From Cuniculiplasma sp052315315 (lineage in GTDB: Archaea; Thermoplasmatota; Thermoplasmata; Thermoplasmatales; Thermoplasmataceae), in contig JBLSDE010000036.1 in assembly GCA_052315315.1 (NCBI GenBank), positions 1 through 17,363 of the forward strand: a DNA stretch of 17,363 nucleotides. Direction: 5' to 3'. The translations under genes and the position numbers were made by a program. The stretch's first letter is position 1. Each line of letters opens with the position of its first letter. Below, piece by piece: positions 1 through 7,069 of the stretch. Below the pieces are notes generated by a model, which saw nothing but the letters and a program-made list of their open reading frames with translations, was not told the DNA's origin and did not search any database.

Positions 1-770
1 CAGAAACGGGAAGGAAGATTGGAATGATCATGAAACTTGATCAGGTATTGAAATAGTAGTGCACCCACAATAGTGGTTTAGAAAAAGAGCCTGAAAATCA
101 TATTGGGAGGTCTACAAAATTAAAATAGATGTAAAGTCACGCATAACATGCTCAGATCGATTCCAAGATTTTCTAGAAGCTCTTTCCTTTCTTTGGGATT
201 TCACCCATGATCTCTGATTTTTTTATTTTGTACATGTTGATTCTGGAAAGTATGAGGAAGACATAAATCACACTGTATTTTCCATTTATCGTGGTGACAA
301 TTTGAAAAAAGGGATACAGTGAAAGATGATCGAAAATATGAGGGTGAAAAGTGGTAACTCCACTAAGTGAAGAAAATATTGTCTCATAAGATTTTAATCC
401 CCAAGAAACTTTTCCATACATACCTGTTCATCTACCTTAGTTTAATATAATCTATGTCACTGCCCAATTTTTCATTGTTATAGAAATTCTAACGTAAACG
501 CCCATTCAAATTTACCAATTTTTGGCCATTTAATGTTCCCACCTTATACTCTTTTATTTAGCTTGTTTTATATCAAAATACTAATTGTTTCAATGGACCA
601 TAGAGGTAAAAGAGATCATTCGTAATGAATCCAACGAGTAACGCATATTTGAAGTGCGTATTATTGAAACGATCTTTCAAGAATGATAATAATTAAGAAT
701 GAGATGATTAAATTCTTCCCGCGCATGATGCACTGCATCACTGGCCTGCAGTACAACGGAGATGAGATGA
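1..770. other. Gene-poor region upstream of the IS110 relic
   Basis: I see no convincing gene here. One reading frame that is open from the left edge ends at a stop at 52-54 and could be the last 17 codons of a gene outside the window, but other frames end within a few bases, so this is not secure. A minus-strand frame at 173-421 (82 codons) has a TATA-like stretch about 23 bases before its ATG. Its product matches no family I know and has no motif, so I treat it as doubtful. The base composition is AT-rich. A short inverted repeat ACGCA/TGCGT lies at 641-659 and a longer palindrome at 726-740. The stretch from about 680 to 770 probably belongs to the mobile element. Confidence 0.4.
726..740. 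repeat. Perfect 7-bp palindrome upstream of the transposase relic
   Basis: TGATGCA, a single C, then TGCATCA: a perfect inverted repeat of 7 bp around one central base, 30 nt before the ATG of the IS110-type reading frame. It lies in the presumed left non-coding end of the element and could be a structural or binding element of it. No function is demonstrated. Confidence 0.45.
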
Positions 771-1760
771 ATGACAAATATAGCAATAGATGTTGGAAAG
801 ATGTAGAGCTATTTCGTTATTGAACAGAATGGAGAGATCGTAAAGGAAAGCTATGTGAATACAGAAAGGGAATCATTTTCATCAATACTTGGGGAATATC
901 CTTAATCAGGTGTGGTGATGGAAGCAAGCAGCACAATAGACAGAATAGCACCCTATGTGAAGGAATATTGCAGTGACATAACTGTTGCCCATCCCATGAA
1001 ACTGAAGGTGATGTCACAGAGCATGAAGAAGACCTATAGGAACGATGCACACATCCTTCTGGAACTCAACAGACTGGGATATGTACCGGAATCATATCTG
1101 CCCTCTGTGGACATCCGAAGATCAAGGGATCTGTGCAGGAATCATGCATTTCTTGTCAAGCAGAAAACAGCTGTCAAGAACCGCATCAGGGATCAGTCCT
1201 ACAGGCTGCGCATTTACTTCATGGATTTCAACAAAAAGACGGATGATGATCTCAGATCTGCCAGCGGTGTTCTCAATGCCCTTGTCAATGATCTGGAATC
1301 CCTGAACCATGAGATATACGAACTTGACAGGATCATAAGAAAAGAAGTTGAATCCAGCCATGAGGCATCACTCATATTTACCATACCCGGTATAGGTTAT
1401 TATGGTGCCCTTGCAATAGCGTCGGAGATTGGTGACATATACAGATTCCCCCGTGAGGATAATATATTCTCATATGCAGGTCTGGTACCGAGGATACATC
1501 AGTCAGGCAACAGGGAATGGAAGGGGCACATAGCAAAGGGCAACACATTCCTGAAGTATCTCCTGGTTGAATGTGTGCAGATACATCTGATGAGAGACGA
1601 ACCCTCACCAATCAAGGACGCATATGAAAGAATTGAATCCAGATCCTGATCAAAGAAGGCGAGGATTACCGCTGCAAGGCACATGATCATGGCAATATAC
1701 TACATGCTCAAGAAGAATCAGAATTACGATGAATATCTGAAGAAGAGGAGAGGGGTTTGA
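771..1760 (+). pseudogene. IS110-family (DEDD) transposase/recombinase, inactivated
   Basis: One reading frame from the ATG at 771 to the TGA at 1758 encodes a recognisable IS110-type recombinase of about 329 residues, broken by TAG at 804, TAA at 903 and TGA at 1647. The RuvC-like half begins with the AIDVGK strand carrying the first catalytic Asp, followed by VVMEAS with the catalytic Glu. The third/fourth acidic motif, normally D-x-x-D-A, reads TYRNDA, so one catalytic Asp has become Tyr. The Tnp half keeps the GIGYYGALAIASEIGD segment and QSGNREWKGHIAKGN, including the Ser expected to be the nucleophile. After the last stop the frame continues with a normal C-terminus (ARHMIMAIYYMLKKN). 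There is no frameshift, so the decay is by point mutation. A shorter stretch (912-1649) stays open but lacks the N-terminal strand with the first Asp. The element is dead unless helped in trans. Confidence 0.9.
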
Positions 1761-1765
1761 ATTGA

Positions 1766-1890
1766 AACTGCTGCATACAGCTTAGTTAAGACTAAACTCG
1801 TATGGGACGGAGAGTACGAGAAGGCGAAATTTTCTGCTGCAAACAGCGTAGTTAAGACTAAACCCCTCCAACTCTGAAGAAGGTCAGAGT
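1766..1890 (+). ncRNA. Candidate structured RNA: hairpin run with a 30-nt direct repeat, behind the IS110 relic
   Basis: Directly after the transposase frame come six potential hairpins: GCTG-CATA-CAGC (1770-1781), TTAGT-TAAG-ACTAA (1782-1795), CTCGTA with a 12-nt loop and TACGAG (1797-1820), GCTG-CAAA-CAGC (1836-1847), TAGT-TAAG-ACTA (1849-1860), and ACTCTGA-AGAAGG-TCAGAGT (1871-1890). The first two are copied as the fourth and fifth. IS110-family elements encode a bridge RNA in a non-coding end, and in the IS1111 group that is the downstream end. The position therefore fits a bridge-RNA-like transcript, but this is inference: I could not match the loops to donor or target sequences. The strand is assumed from the transposase. 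Confidence 0.4.
1768..1863. repeat. Two-copy 30-nt direct repeat with a 36-nt spacer
   Basis: Positions 1768-1797 and 1834-1863 match at 28 of 30 bases, differing only at 1776/1842 and 1782/1848. The repeat begins CTGCTGCA and ends AGTTAAGACTAAAC, and each copy contains two tetraloop hairpins. The spacing resembles a minimal CRISPR unit. However, there are only two non-identical copies, the spacer has its own 6-bp stem and no cas genes are near, so a transposon-end structure is more likely. Confidence 0.75.
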
Positions 1891-2013
1891 ATGGCGATGA
1901 CATAAATAGTAGAACTTCGGAAAAGCCAGAAATGTAGATAAAGGAGGACGGGATAAGATCATTGGGAAGAATTTAACATAGTAGGTTATAAATGAAAATA
2001 CGATTAAAATTTG

Positions 2014-2041
2014 AGAAGTAAATTATAAAAATTAAAAACGC
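2014..2041 (-). terminator. T-rich terminator after the acyl-CoA dehydrogenase gene
   Basis: Read on the minus strand just past the stop codon, the sequence is a run of Ts broken by As (GTTTTTAATTTTTATAATTT), with no strong hairpin. This is the usual form of an archaeal intrinsic terminator. Confidence 0.5.
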
Positions 2042-2047
2042 AGAATT

Positions 2048-3241
2048 TTAAATAAATTCTTTTCCGATAGTTTCTCTCGCAACAATCTGCTTCATTATTT
2101 CCCTTGACCCTTCGGCCAGCTGGAAGGATCTTATGCCTCTCAGAGACCATTCTTCAGGGCACTCCTTACTATATCCGAATGCACCCTGCCACTGAAGGGC
2201 ATCATTGATTGCGTCAAATGCCCAGGTTGTAGATAACAATTTTGCCTTAGCGATTTCCTTTGAAACCTGGAACCTCGTAAATTTATGGAATTTTTGTTCC
2301 TGATTATAAGTCCACAGAGCCTTATATCCAAGGTCCAGAGCAGTTTCCATTCTTGCAGTGTTCTCCGCAACCTGGAATTGCAACCCCTGGAATTTTGTCA
2401 ACGGTTTTCCGAAAGCAATCCTTTGCTTCATATATTCGATTCCTCTCCCAATGGACTCTAACGCAGCTCCTGCGCTAATTACAGAAATGAGAGCTCTGGC
2501 AAATTCAAAGCCCTCGTGAACTATTTTAAAGCCTTCATTTTCCTTCCACAGAAGGTTTTCTTCTGGTACGGTATAGTTGTTTATCTTGAACGCCCCCCAG
2601 CTTGAACCTTCGCGGCCCATCTCTTCCAGATAGGTGATATCGAAGTGCTCATTGGAATATGGTAGATATATAAGAGATGTACCAGAGGTGCCTGGCTTAT
2701 CAGGAGATGTTTTTGCAACTGTTATGAAACCCCCTCCAATCTCCTTTATTTCTCTGACCATGCTTATATAACTCTTTTCACCATTCACAATAAACTGTTT
2801 CCCCTCGTGCTTTGCAACAGTGGTCATGGATGCAACATCTGAACCAAAGTTCGGTTCCGTAGATGCTATCCCTATGAATTTTTTTCCTTTAACTACGTCA
2901 GGCAGAACCTTCTCTTTAAGACTTTCAGTCCCGTATTTTGAGAGCAAATAAGACCAAGCATTATCTACCAGGAACAGAACAGGTATAGACACGGTTGGAT
3001 CAGATCTTCCAATTTCCTCTGCAACTATCCCAATGGTCACAGGATCATATTCAGGCCCTCCGTATTTTTCTGGAACTGACATCCCGAAGAAGCCCTGCCT
3101 TGCCATACCGGTGAGAATTGATTCCGGAATTTTTCTGGTCCTTATCATTTCCCTTATTTTTGGTTTTATTTCTCTGTTTGCAAATTCCCTTACCGTTTCT
3201 CTTAAAATGTTTTGCTCCTCTGTGAAGGTGTAATCGAGCAT
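2048..3241 (-). CDS. Acyl-CoA dehydrogenase family protein
   Basis: FAD enzyme that oxidises an acyl-CoA to the trans-2-enoyl-CoA, passing electrons to an electron-transfer flavoprotein. At 397 residues it has the usual length and covers the N-terminal helical, middle beta and C-terminal helical domains. The first family signature lies at residues 126-138 (ASTEPNFGSDVAS). The second is near the end, beginning QGAFGYSKECPEEW and leading into the AEGSREI segment, whose Glu377 aligns with the catalytic Glu376 of medium-chain acyl-CoA dehydrogenase. The exact acyl substrate cannot be read from the sequence, and no other beta-oxidation or branched-chain genes are adjacent. The ATG at 3241 is chosen because a TATA element sits about 24 nt upstream, implying a leaderless message. 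A 14-bp perfect palindrome just upstream of that TATA element may be an operator. Confidence 0.93.
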   Translation of the reverse strand: MLDYTFTEEQNILRETVREFANREIKPKIREMIRTRKIPESILTGMARQGFFGMSVPEKYGGPEYDPVTIGIVAEEIGRSDPTVSIPVLFLVDNAWSYLLSKYGTESLKEKVLPDVVKGKKFIGIASTEPNFGSDVASMTTVAKHEGKQFIVNGEKSYISMVREIKEIGGGFITVAKTSPDKPGTSGTSLIYLPYSNEHFDITYLEEMGREGSSWGAFKINNYTVPEENLLWKENEGFKIVHEGFEFARALISVISAGAALESIGRGIEYMKQRIAFGKPLTKFQGLQFQVAENTARMETALDLGYKALWTYNQEQKFHKFTRFQVSKEIAKAKLLSTTWAFDAINDALQWQGAFGYSKECPEEWSLRGIRSFQLAEGSREIMKQIVARETIGKEFI

Positions 3242-3260
3242 ACAGGTATATGCTCTATGT

Positions 3261-3270
3261 TTATTTTAAA
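3261..3270 (-). promoter_or_regulatory. TATA element of the acyl-CoA dehydrogenase gene
   Basis: TTTAAAATAA on the minus strand, centred about 24 nt before the ATG, so transcription should begin at or next to the start codon. Confidence 0.6.
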
Positions 3271-3275
3271 TTGCA

Positions 3276-3289
3276 GGTCTTATAAGACC
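3276..3289. promoter_or_regulatory. 14-bp perfect palindrome, candidate operator
   Basis: GGTCTTATAAGACC is a perfect palindrome placed 5 bp upstream of the TATA element of the acyl-CoA dehydrogenase gene, over the BRE region. A dimeric regulator bound here would block TFB/TBP. It also lies downstream of taw1, so a role in 3'-end formation is an alternative, but no T-run follows it. Confidence 0.4.
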
Positions 3290-3331
3290 CCTTAACCAGA
3301 TTTTTTCAAAAATTCAAAAAGTAAATTTGTC

Positions 3332-4279
3332 TTATCTTTTCAATGCATTGAAGTCTATCTTTGCCATGGATGGGTCCTTAGCCATCAGTGATACTCGGCT
3401 GTCCCTTCTTTCAGCGGCAATTTCGTATCCAATTTTCTCGCTCAGGGAAATTGTAAACTCCATTATTTCATCGTGGGAAGGCATGTTATCCTCACTGAGT
3501 CTTGCAATAGATTGACCAACATGAACGTATCCCTTGGATTCTATGAAGTGTGGATCTGCTATCTTATCCCATTTTGCATACTCATCTATATAGGGCATAT
3601 TGATTCCCTTTACAAGTGTATGCCTTATCACCTTTCTTGTATCAAGAGAAGGTAGAAGCTCCATGGTCCTTGTAAAATTCTCCCATGCATTACCTATTGA
3701 CGGATTTAATAGGTTATTGAATACTTCCCTCGTTGGACCCGCGGTTGTGACGTATAACTGAGTGGGTAATGGATCTAGCTTTTCCAGAACCATGGGAAGT
3801 GTCCCATTTGTCACAAGGAATGTGGAAAAGCCTCTGCGATGGGCAAGTTCTATGAATTCACCCAATCTGGTATATAATGTTGGCTCACCAGTAAGGGATA
3901 TTGCGATGTGCTTAGGATTTTCTGCCTCCTTCCACTTTTCCTCGGTAACCTTTGGATTTCCCTTAAATCCTGAAATTAATTTCATGTGAGCCTTAATGCT
4001 CTCCTCAAGAATGAACTCCGGATCATCCTCATCACTTATCCTCATGCTGTCGAAACCATTAAATCTCCAACAGAAGGCACAATTTTCTGTGCATGAATTT
4101 AAGGCAGGTGTCATCTGGATGCACTGGTGTGAATTTATACCATAAAATGTTCCCTTATAACAGGATTTTCCACCTGTCAACTCACTTTTTGTCCAGTGAC
4201 AAACCTTTACTGCGGAATGTTTTCCAACAAGACCGTAATGTTGTTTTCTATAAACTTCCTGATATTTATTTTCTACCAC
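3332..4279 (-). CDS. taw1: S-adenosyl-L-methionine-dependent tRNA 4-demethylwyosine synthase (Taw1/TYW1)
   Basis: Radical-SAM enzyme that condenses N1-methylguanosine at position 37 of tRNA-Phe with two carbons of pyruvate to give 4-demethylwyosine, the second step of wyosine/wybutosine synthesis. The radical-SAM cluster is Cys63-x3-Cys67-x2-Cys70 (CTENCAFCW). The second iron-sulphur cluster of the family is bound by Cys27, Cys40 and Cys53. All six are one residue later than in the Methanocaldococcus jannaschii enzyme. The YGLVGKHSAVKVCHWTKSEL start region and the LTGEPTLY segment are typical. The 315-residue length suits an archaeal enzyme without the flavodoxin domain of eukaryotic TYW1. 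The start is GTG at 4279, with a TATA element about 24 nt upstream, so it is probably leaderless. It is divergently transcribed from pyrophosphatase. Confidence 0.95.
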   Translation of the reverse strand: MVENKYQEVYRKQHYGLVGKHSAVKVCHWTKSELTGGKSCYKGTFYGINSHQCIQMTPALNSCTENCAFCWRFNGFDSMRISDEDDPEFILEESIKAHMKLISGFKGNPKVTEEKWKEAENPKHIAISLTGEPTLYTRLGEFIELAHRRGFSTFLVTNGTLPMVLEKLDPLPTQLYVTTAGPTREVFNNLLNPSIGNAWENFTRTMELLPSLDTRKVIRHTLVKGINMPYIDEYAKWDKIADPHFIESKGYVHVGQSIARLSEDNMPSHDEIMEFTISLSEKIGYEIAAERRDSRVSLMAKDPSMAKIDFNALKR

Positions 4280-4298
4280 ATTCTAAAAGGCAAAACGG

Positions 4299-4306
4299 TT
4301 ATTTAA
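4299..4306 (-). promoter_or_regulatory. TATA element of taw1
   Basis: TTAAATAA on the minus strand, centred about 24 nt before the GTG start at 4279. It supports that start and a leaderless message. Confidence 0.55.
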
Positions 4307-4343
4307 GTGTTGAGTGACTCTAATTGAGAAACTTAAAGAAATG

Positions 4344-4352
4344 TTTTATTAA
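4344..4352 (+). promoter_or_regulatory. TATA element of the pyrophosphatase gene
   Basis: TTTTATTAA centred 24 nt before the ATG at 4372. It decides the start: the in-frame TTG at 4324 lies upstream of this promoter and would not be transcribed from it. Confidence 0.6.
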
Positions 4353-4371
4353 TTCAAATACATGTGGATTT

Positions 4372-4917
4372 ATGCCTAAAGGAAGTTTTTGGACAGATGT
4401 GTCTTATGGTGAAAACGTACCGGAAGAGTTCTATGCAGTCATTGAGACACCAATGGGATCGCGAAACAAGTACGAGGCCAATAAATCCGGACCAGGAATA
4501 ATTCTAGACAGAGTACTCTATTCCTCAGTTATGTATCCAGCTAATTATGGGTTCATACCTCAGACCTATTATGAAGACGGCGATCCTATTGATGTTCTTG
4601 TTTTGAGTAAATATCCGGTGTTTCCAGGAGTAATCATTCTCTCAAGGCCAATAGGCATTATGCATATGATTGATGGTGGCGAAAAAGATAACAAAATAAT
4701 TGCAGTTGCAGTAAAGGATCCAACGTATAAGGACATAAAGACCCTTGATCAGGTAAATCCTCATCTGTTGAAAGAAATAGTAAACTTCTTTGAAACCTAT
4801 AAAATCCTGGAAGGTAAGAAGACTCAGGTAGATGGCTATGGAGATGCCGAAGAGGCCAAAAAGGAGATCATGGCATCTATTGATTCCTATAATGACAAAT
4901 TTGATCCGGAATTCTAA
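4372..4917 (+). CDS. ppa: Inorganic pyrophosphatase, family I
   Basis: Soluble Mg2+-dependent enzyme that hydrolyses pyrophosphate to two phosphates, pulling biosynthetic reactions forward. With the start at 4372 it has 181 residues, the usual length. The family signature DGDPIDVLV is at residues 69-77, with metal-binding Asp69, Asp71 and Asp74 (E. coli 65, 67 and 70). Asp101, Asp106 and Lys108 match E. coli Asp97, Asp102 and Lys104. The GSRNKYE substrate-site segment and YPANYGFIPQTYYEDGD are also present, so all active-site residues I can check are conserved. The frame is open back to a TTG at 4324, but the TATA element at 4344-4352 fits a leaderless ATG at 4372, and the extra 16 residues have no family counterpart. 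Its start region is divergent from taw1. Confidence 0.95.
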   Translation: MPKGSFWTDVSYGENVPEEFYAVIETPMGSRNKYEANKSGPGIILDRVLYSSVMYPANYGFIPQTYYEDGDPIDVLVLSKYPVFPGVIILSRPIGIMHMIDGGEKDNKIIAVAVKDPTYKDIKTLDQVNPHLLKEIVNFFETYKILEGKKTQVDGYGDAEEAKKEIMASIDSYNDKFDPEF

Positions 4918-4926
4918 CATTTAAAA

Positions 4927-4936
4927 TTTTATATTT
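4927..4936 (+). promoter_or_regulatory. TATA element of the transporter gene
   Basis: TTTTATATTT; transcription would begin around 4957-4960, where an in-frame ATT, but no ATG, GTG or TTG, is found. Confidence 0.5.
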
Positions 4937-4959
4937 GATTAGCATTTTGGAAAACGAAT

Positions 4960-6165
4960 ATTTCAGCCTTAAGAGAATATAAGAGGAATTTCTGGGTCGC
5001 TTCCTTCGCGTCCGCAATAAGGTCCTTCGGTATTGGGGCAACTTGGCCGTTTCTGGCCATATTCATGACGATTAATCTTAAAATTCCCATAATCGAAGTT
5101 GGAGTTATTTTTGGTGCCATGGCTGCAGTCTCCATAGTGTTTTCCATAGTTGGCGGGTATTTGGGTGACATCCTGGGAAGAAAGATTTCCATACTAATAG
5201 GGTCTTTCATAGGTTTCATAAGTTATTTTTTAGTTTTCATATTTTTTGCCGAAGGCGCTTCGTCTTTACTGATTTCCTTAATATTTATTTTTTCATCAGT
5301 TTCGGGCGCACTAGTATTTCCAGCGAGCTCCGCAGTTGTGGCTGACACAACAAGCGAGGAGATGAGAAGGAGTGCCTTTGGTGTTTACAGAATATTTGGG
5401 AATCTGGGGTGGGCAATCGGACCCATAATAGGATCAACAGTTTACGATTACGGTGTAGGATATATTTTCCTTTTTTCAGCCATTTCTTCTGCAATTCAAT
5501 TTCTTACAGTGCTGATCTTTATGAAGGATATGAAACTAAGATTTACGGATGTGAACAGGGGAAAAGGATTCGTAAGCTTCGACACTAATCTTCTAATTTT
5601 CTCCTTTGGCACACTTTTTCTGACAATATTAACTTCACAGTTCAATGTAACATTTCCCACTTATGCAAATATCCAAGGTGGAGTTCCAGCTTCCTACATC
5701 GGGTATATTTATGCTGTAAATGGAACGGTAGTTGTTGTTGGCCAACTTCCCATGAATGTGGTTTTCAGAAAAATAAGCGATTTAAATGCTATGCAAATAG
5801 GTGCAGTGGTTTATGCTATCGGATACTTTCTTTCAGCCCTATCCCATGGGGTTGTTGACTTTATGGGCGTAATGGTTATAATAACCATAGGAGAAAACTT
5901 TACATCACCTGGAATCAGCAGCATTGTCACAAAGATAGCCCCAGCCGACAAAATAGGGAGATATAATGGTTTTAATTCCATGATGAATGCCACTGCGAGA
6001 GGTATAGGTCCATCCGTTGGATCTTTTTTCTTATATATTTATTCATATAATGGTGTTAAAACTTGGACCTCCCTTGATCTTTTCGCAGTTCTTGCAATTC
6101 TTTTGTTTATTATTCTTAATAATAAAATAAAAAATGACAAGGATGTCAATGCAAATATTGCGTAA
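4960..6165 (+). CDS. Major facilitator superfamily transporter, apparently non-standard start
   Basis: Twelve-helix inner-membrane carrier of the MFS type; the substrate cannot be told. The loop between helices 2 and 3 carries the family motif A (GGYLGDILGRK). The first ATG is at 5065, giving 366 residues, but the same frame is open back to 4939. The part before the ATG encodes a typical first MFS helix (RNFWVASFASAIRSFGIGA, then TWPFLAIF). Without it the protein would lack helix 1. No ATG, GTG or TTG exists between the upstream stop and 5065. The TATA element at 4927-4936 predicts a transcript start at about 4957-4960, exactly at an ATT codon, which would give 401 residues. I therefore place the start at ATT 4960 as an inference. 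The 3' end overlaps that of the convergent ubiA-like gene by 20 bp. Confidence 0.82.
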   Translation: MSALREYKRNFWVASFASAIRSFGIGATWPFLAIFMTINLKIPIIEVGVIFGAMAAVSIVFSIVGGYLGDILGRKISILIGSFIGFISYFLVFIFFAEGASSLLISLIFIFSSVSGALVFPASSAVVADTTSEEMRRSAFGVYRIFGNLGWAIGPIIGSTVYDYGVGYIFLFSAISSAIQFLTVLIFMKDMKLRFTDVNRGKGFVSFDTNLLIFSFGTLFLTILTSQFNVTFPTYANIQGGVPASYIGYIYAVNGTVVVVGQLPMNVVFRKISDLNAMQIGAVVYAIGYFLSALSHGVVDFMGVMVIITIGENFTSPGISSIVTKIAPADKIGRYNGFNSMMNATARGIGPSVGSFFLYIYSYNGVKTWTSLDLFAVLAILLFIILNNKIKNDKDVNANIA

Positions 6166-7069
6166 ATATGAGAACAATCAAAAAAATTATTCCTATAAAT
6201 GAATTGGCATTAAGGAATGATACCTTAATTGTCTTGGGATCTTCTGGATTCAATATAACATGCTGATAGATAATAAGCACAGAAATTAAGACAAGTCCTG
6301 CAATATAGAAATAACCTGGCATATAGAATAATAGAAGGGCAAAAAAGAGGATTGTAAAAGCGTGTGTCACTGATGATATTACCATTCCCTTTCTTATTCC
6401 GTAAGCTGTCATTACGGTTTTCAATCCATTCTTAATATCATATTCCCTATCTGGTATTGTATAGATCATATCAAAGCCGCCTATCCATGTTCCTGTTGCC
6501 AGCACAAGTATGTAAACCTCAGGTGATGATGGAAATACAGGTAAAGCCGCCAGATATCCTGCCATTACACCAACACCTATGGTGAGTCCCATGAAGAAAT
6601 GCCGCCACTGAGTGTACTTTTTCAACATGGGATCTATGATGAATAGAATCAGCACAACGGGGGATAATTCAAATACAAGCCTGTTAAGGAAAAATGTGGT
6701 AACTTCAAATAATCCAACTGTTAAAAATATAAATGAGAATGCCTGTATGAGCGACATCTTCCCATTTACAAGTATCCAGTCTCTCTTTCGGGGATTGATC
6801 AGATCATACCTTCTGCCAAGGACCCTGTTAATAGCCATTCCAGAAGCCCTGGCCAGAGTTCCGGCAAGCAGAACAAGAATAAGAATTTTCAGACCTGGAT
6901 AACCGCCAGCTGCTATGAAACTACCTGCCACTATGAATGGTAGATCAAACACTGTGTGTTCTATTTTGATAAAGTCGCCTATATCAGAAAGTTTCAGATT
7001 TTTAGTTTCTTCCTCAATTCCTGAATTCTTTCGTCCATATCCTTCTTCATTTGCAAGGTTTCCGGCCAT
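6146..7069 (-). CDS. ubiA: UbiA-family prenyltransferase (4-hydroxybenzoate-type polyprenyltransferase)
   Basis: Integral membrane enzyme that attaches a polyprenyl chain to an aromatic acid. Next to ubiD it most likely serves menaquinone-type quinone synthesis. It has about eight or nine membrane helices. The second Asp-rich motif is intact (Asp200, Tyr203, Asp207, Asp211 in GGFDMIYTIPDREYD). The first motif, normally N-R-x-x-D-R-x-x-D, reads NRVLGRRYD: Asn81 and Asp89 are kept but the first Asp is Gly85. The start is uncertain. ATG 7069, preceded by a GAGAGGG purine stretch, gives 307 residues and overlaps ubiD by 76 bp. An ATG at 7096 is also in frame. Family members begin nearer IKIEHTVFDLPF, for which only an ATT at 7018 would serve. 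It is translated from the same message as ubiD and converges with the transporter gene. Confidence 0.88.
   Translation of the reverse strand: MAGNLANEEGYGRKNSGIEEETKNLKLSDIGDFIKIEHTVFDLPFIVAGSFIAAGGYPGLKILILVLLAGTLARASGMAINRVLGRRYDLINPRKRDWILVNGKMSLIQAFSFIFLTVGLFEVTTFFLNRLVFELSPVVLILFIIDPMLKKYTQWRHFFMGLTIGVGVMAGYLAALPVFPSSPEVYILVLATGTWIGGFDMIYTIPDREYDIKNGLKTVMTAYGIRKGMVISSVTHAFTILFFALLLFYMPGYFYIAGLVLISVLIIYQHVILNPEDPKTIKVSFLNANSFIGIIFLIVLIFTQYLH

Noticed and set aside
173..421. Minus-strand 82-codon frame with a TATA-like stretch upstream
   Set aside because: No family resemblance, no motif and a low-complexity hydrophobic composition in AT-rich DNA; kept only as a note in the region entry.
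641..659. ACGCA/TGCGT inverted repeat
   Set aside because: Only 5 bp of stem, not attached to any gene or promoter; expected by chance.
804..905. Stop-codon readthrough or pyrrolysine-type recoding in the IS110 frame
   Set aside because: Three different stop codons plus a lost catalytic residue are better explained by decay.
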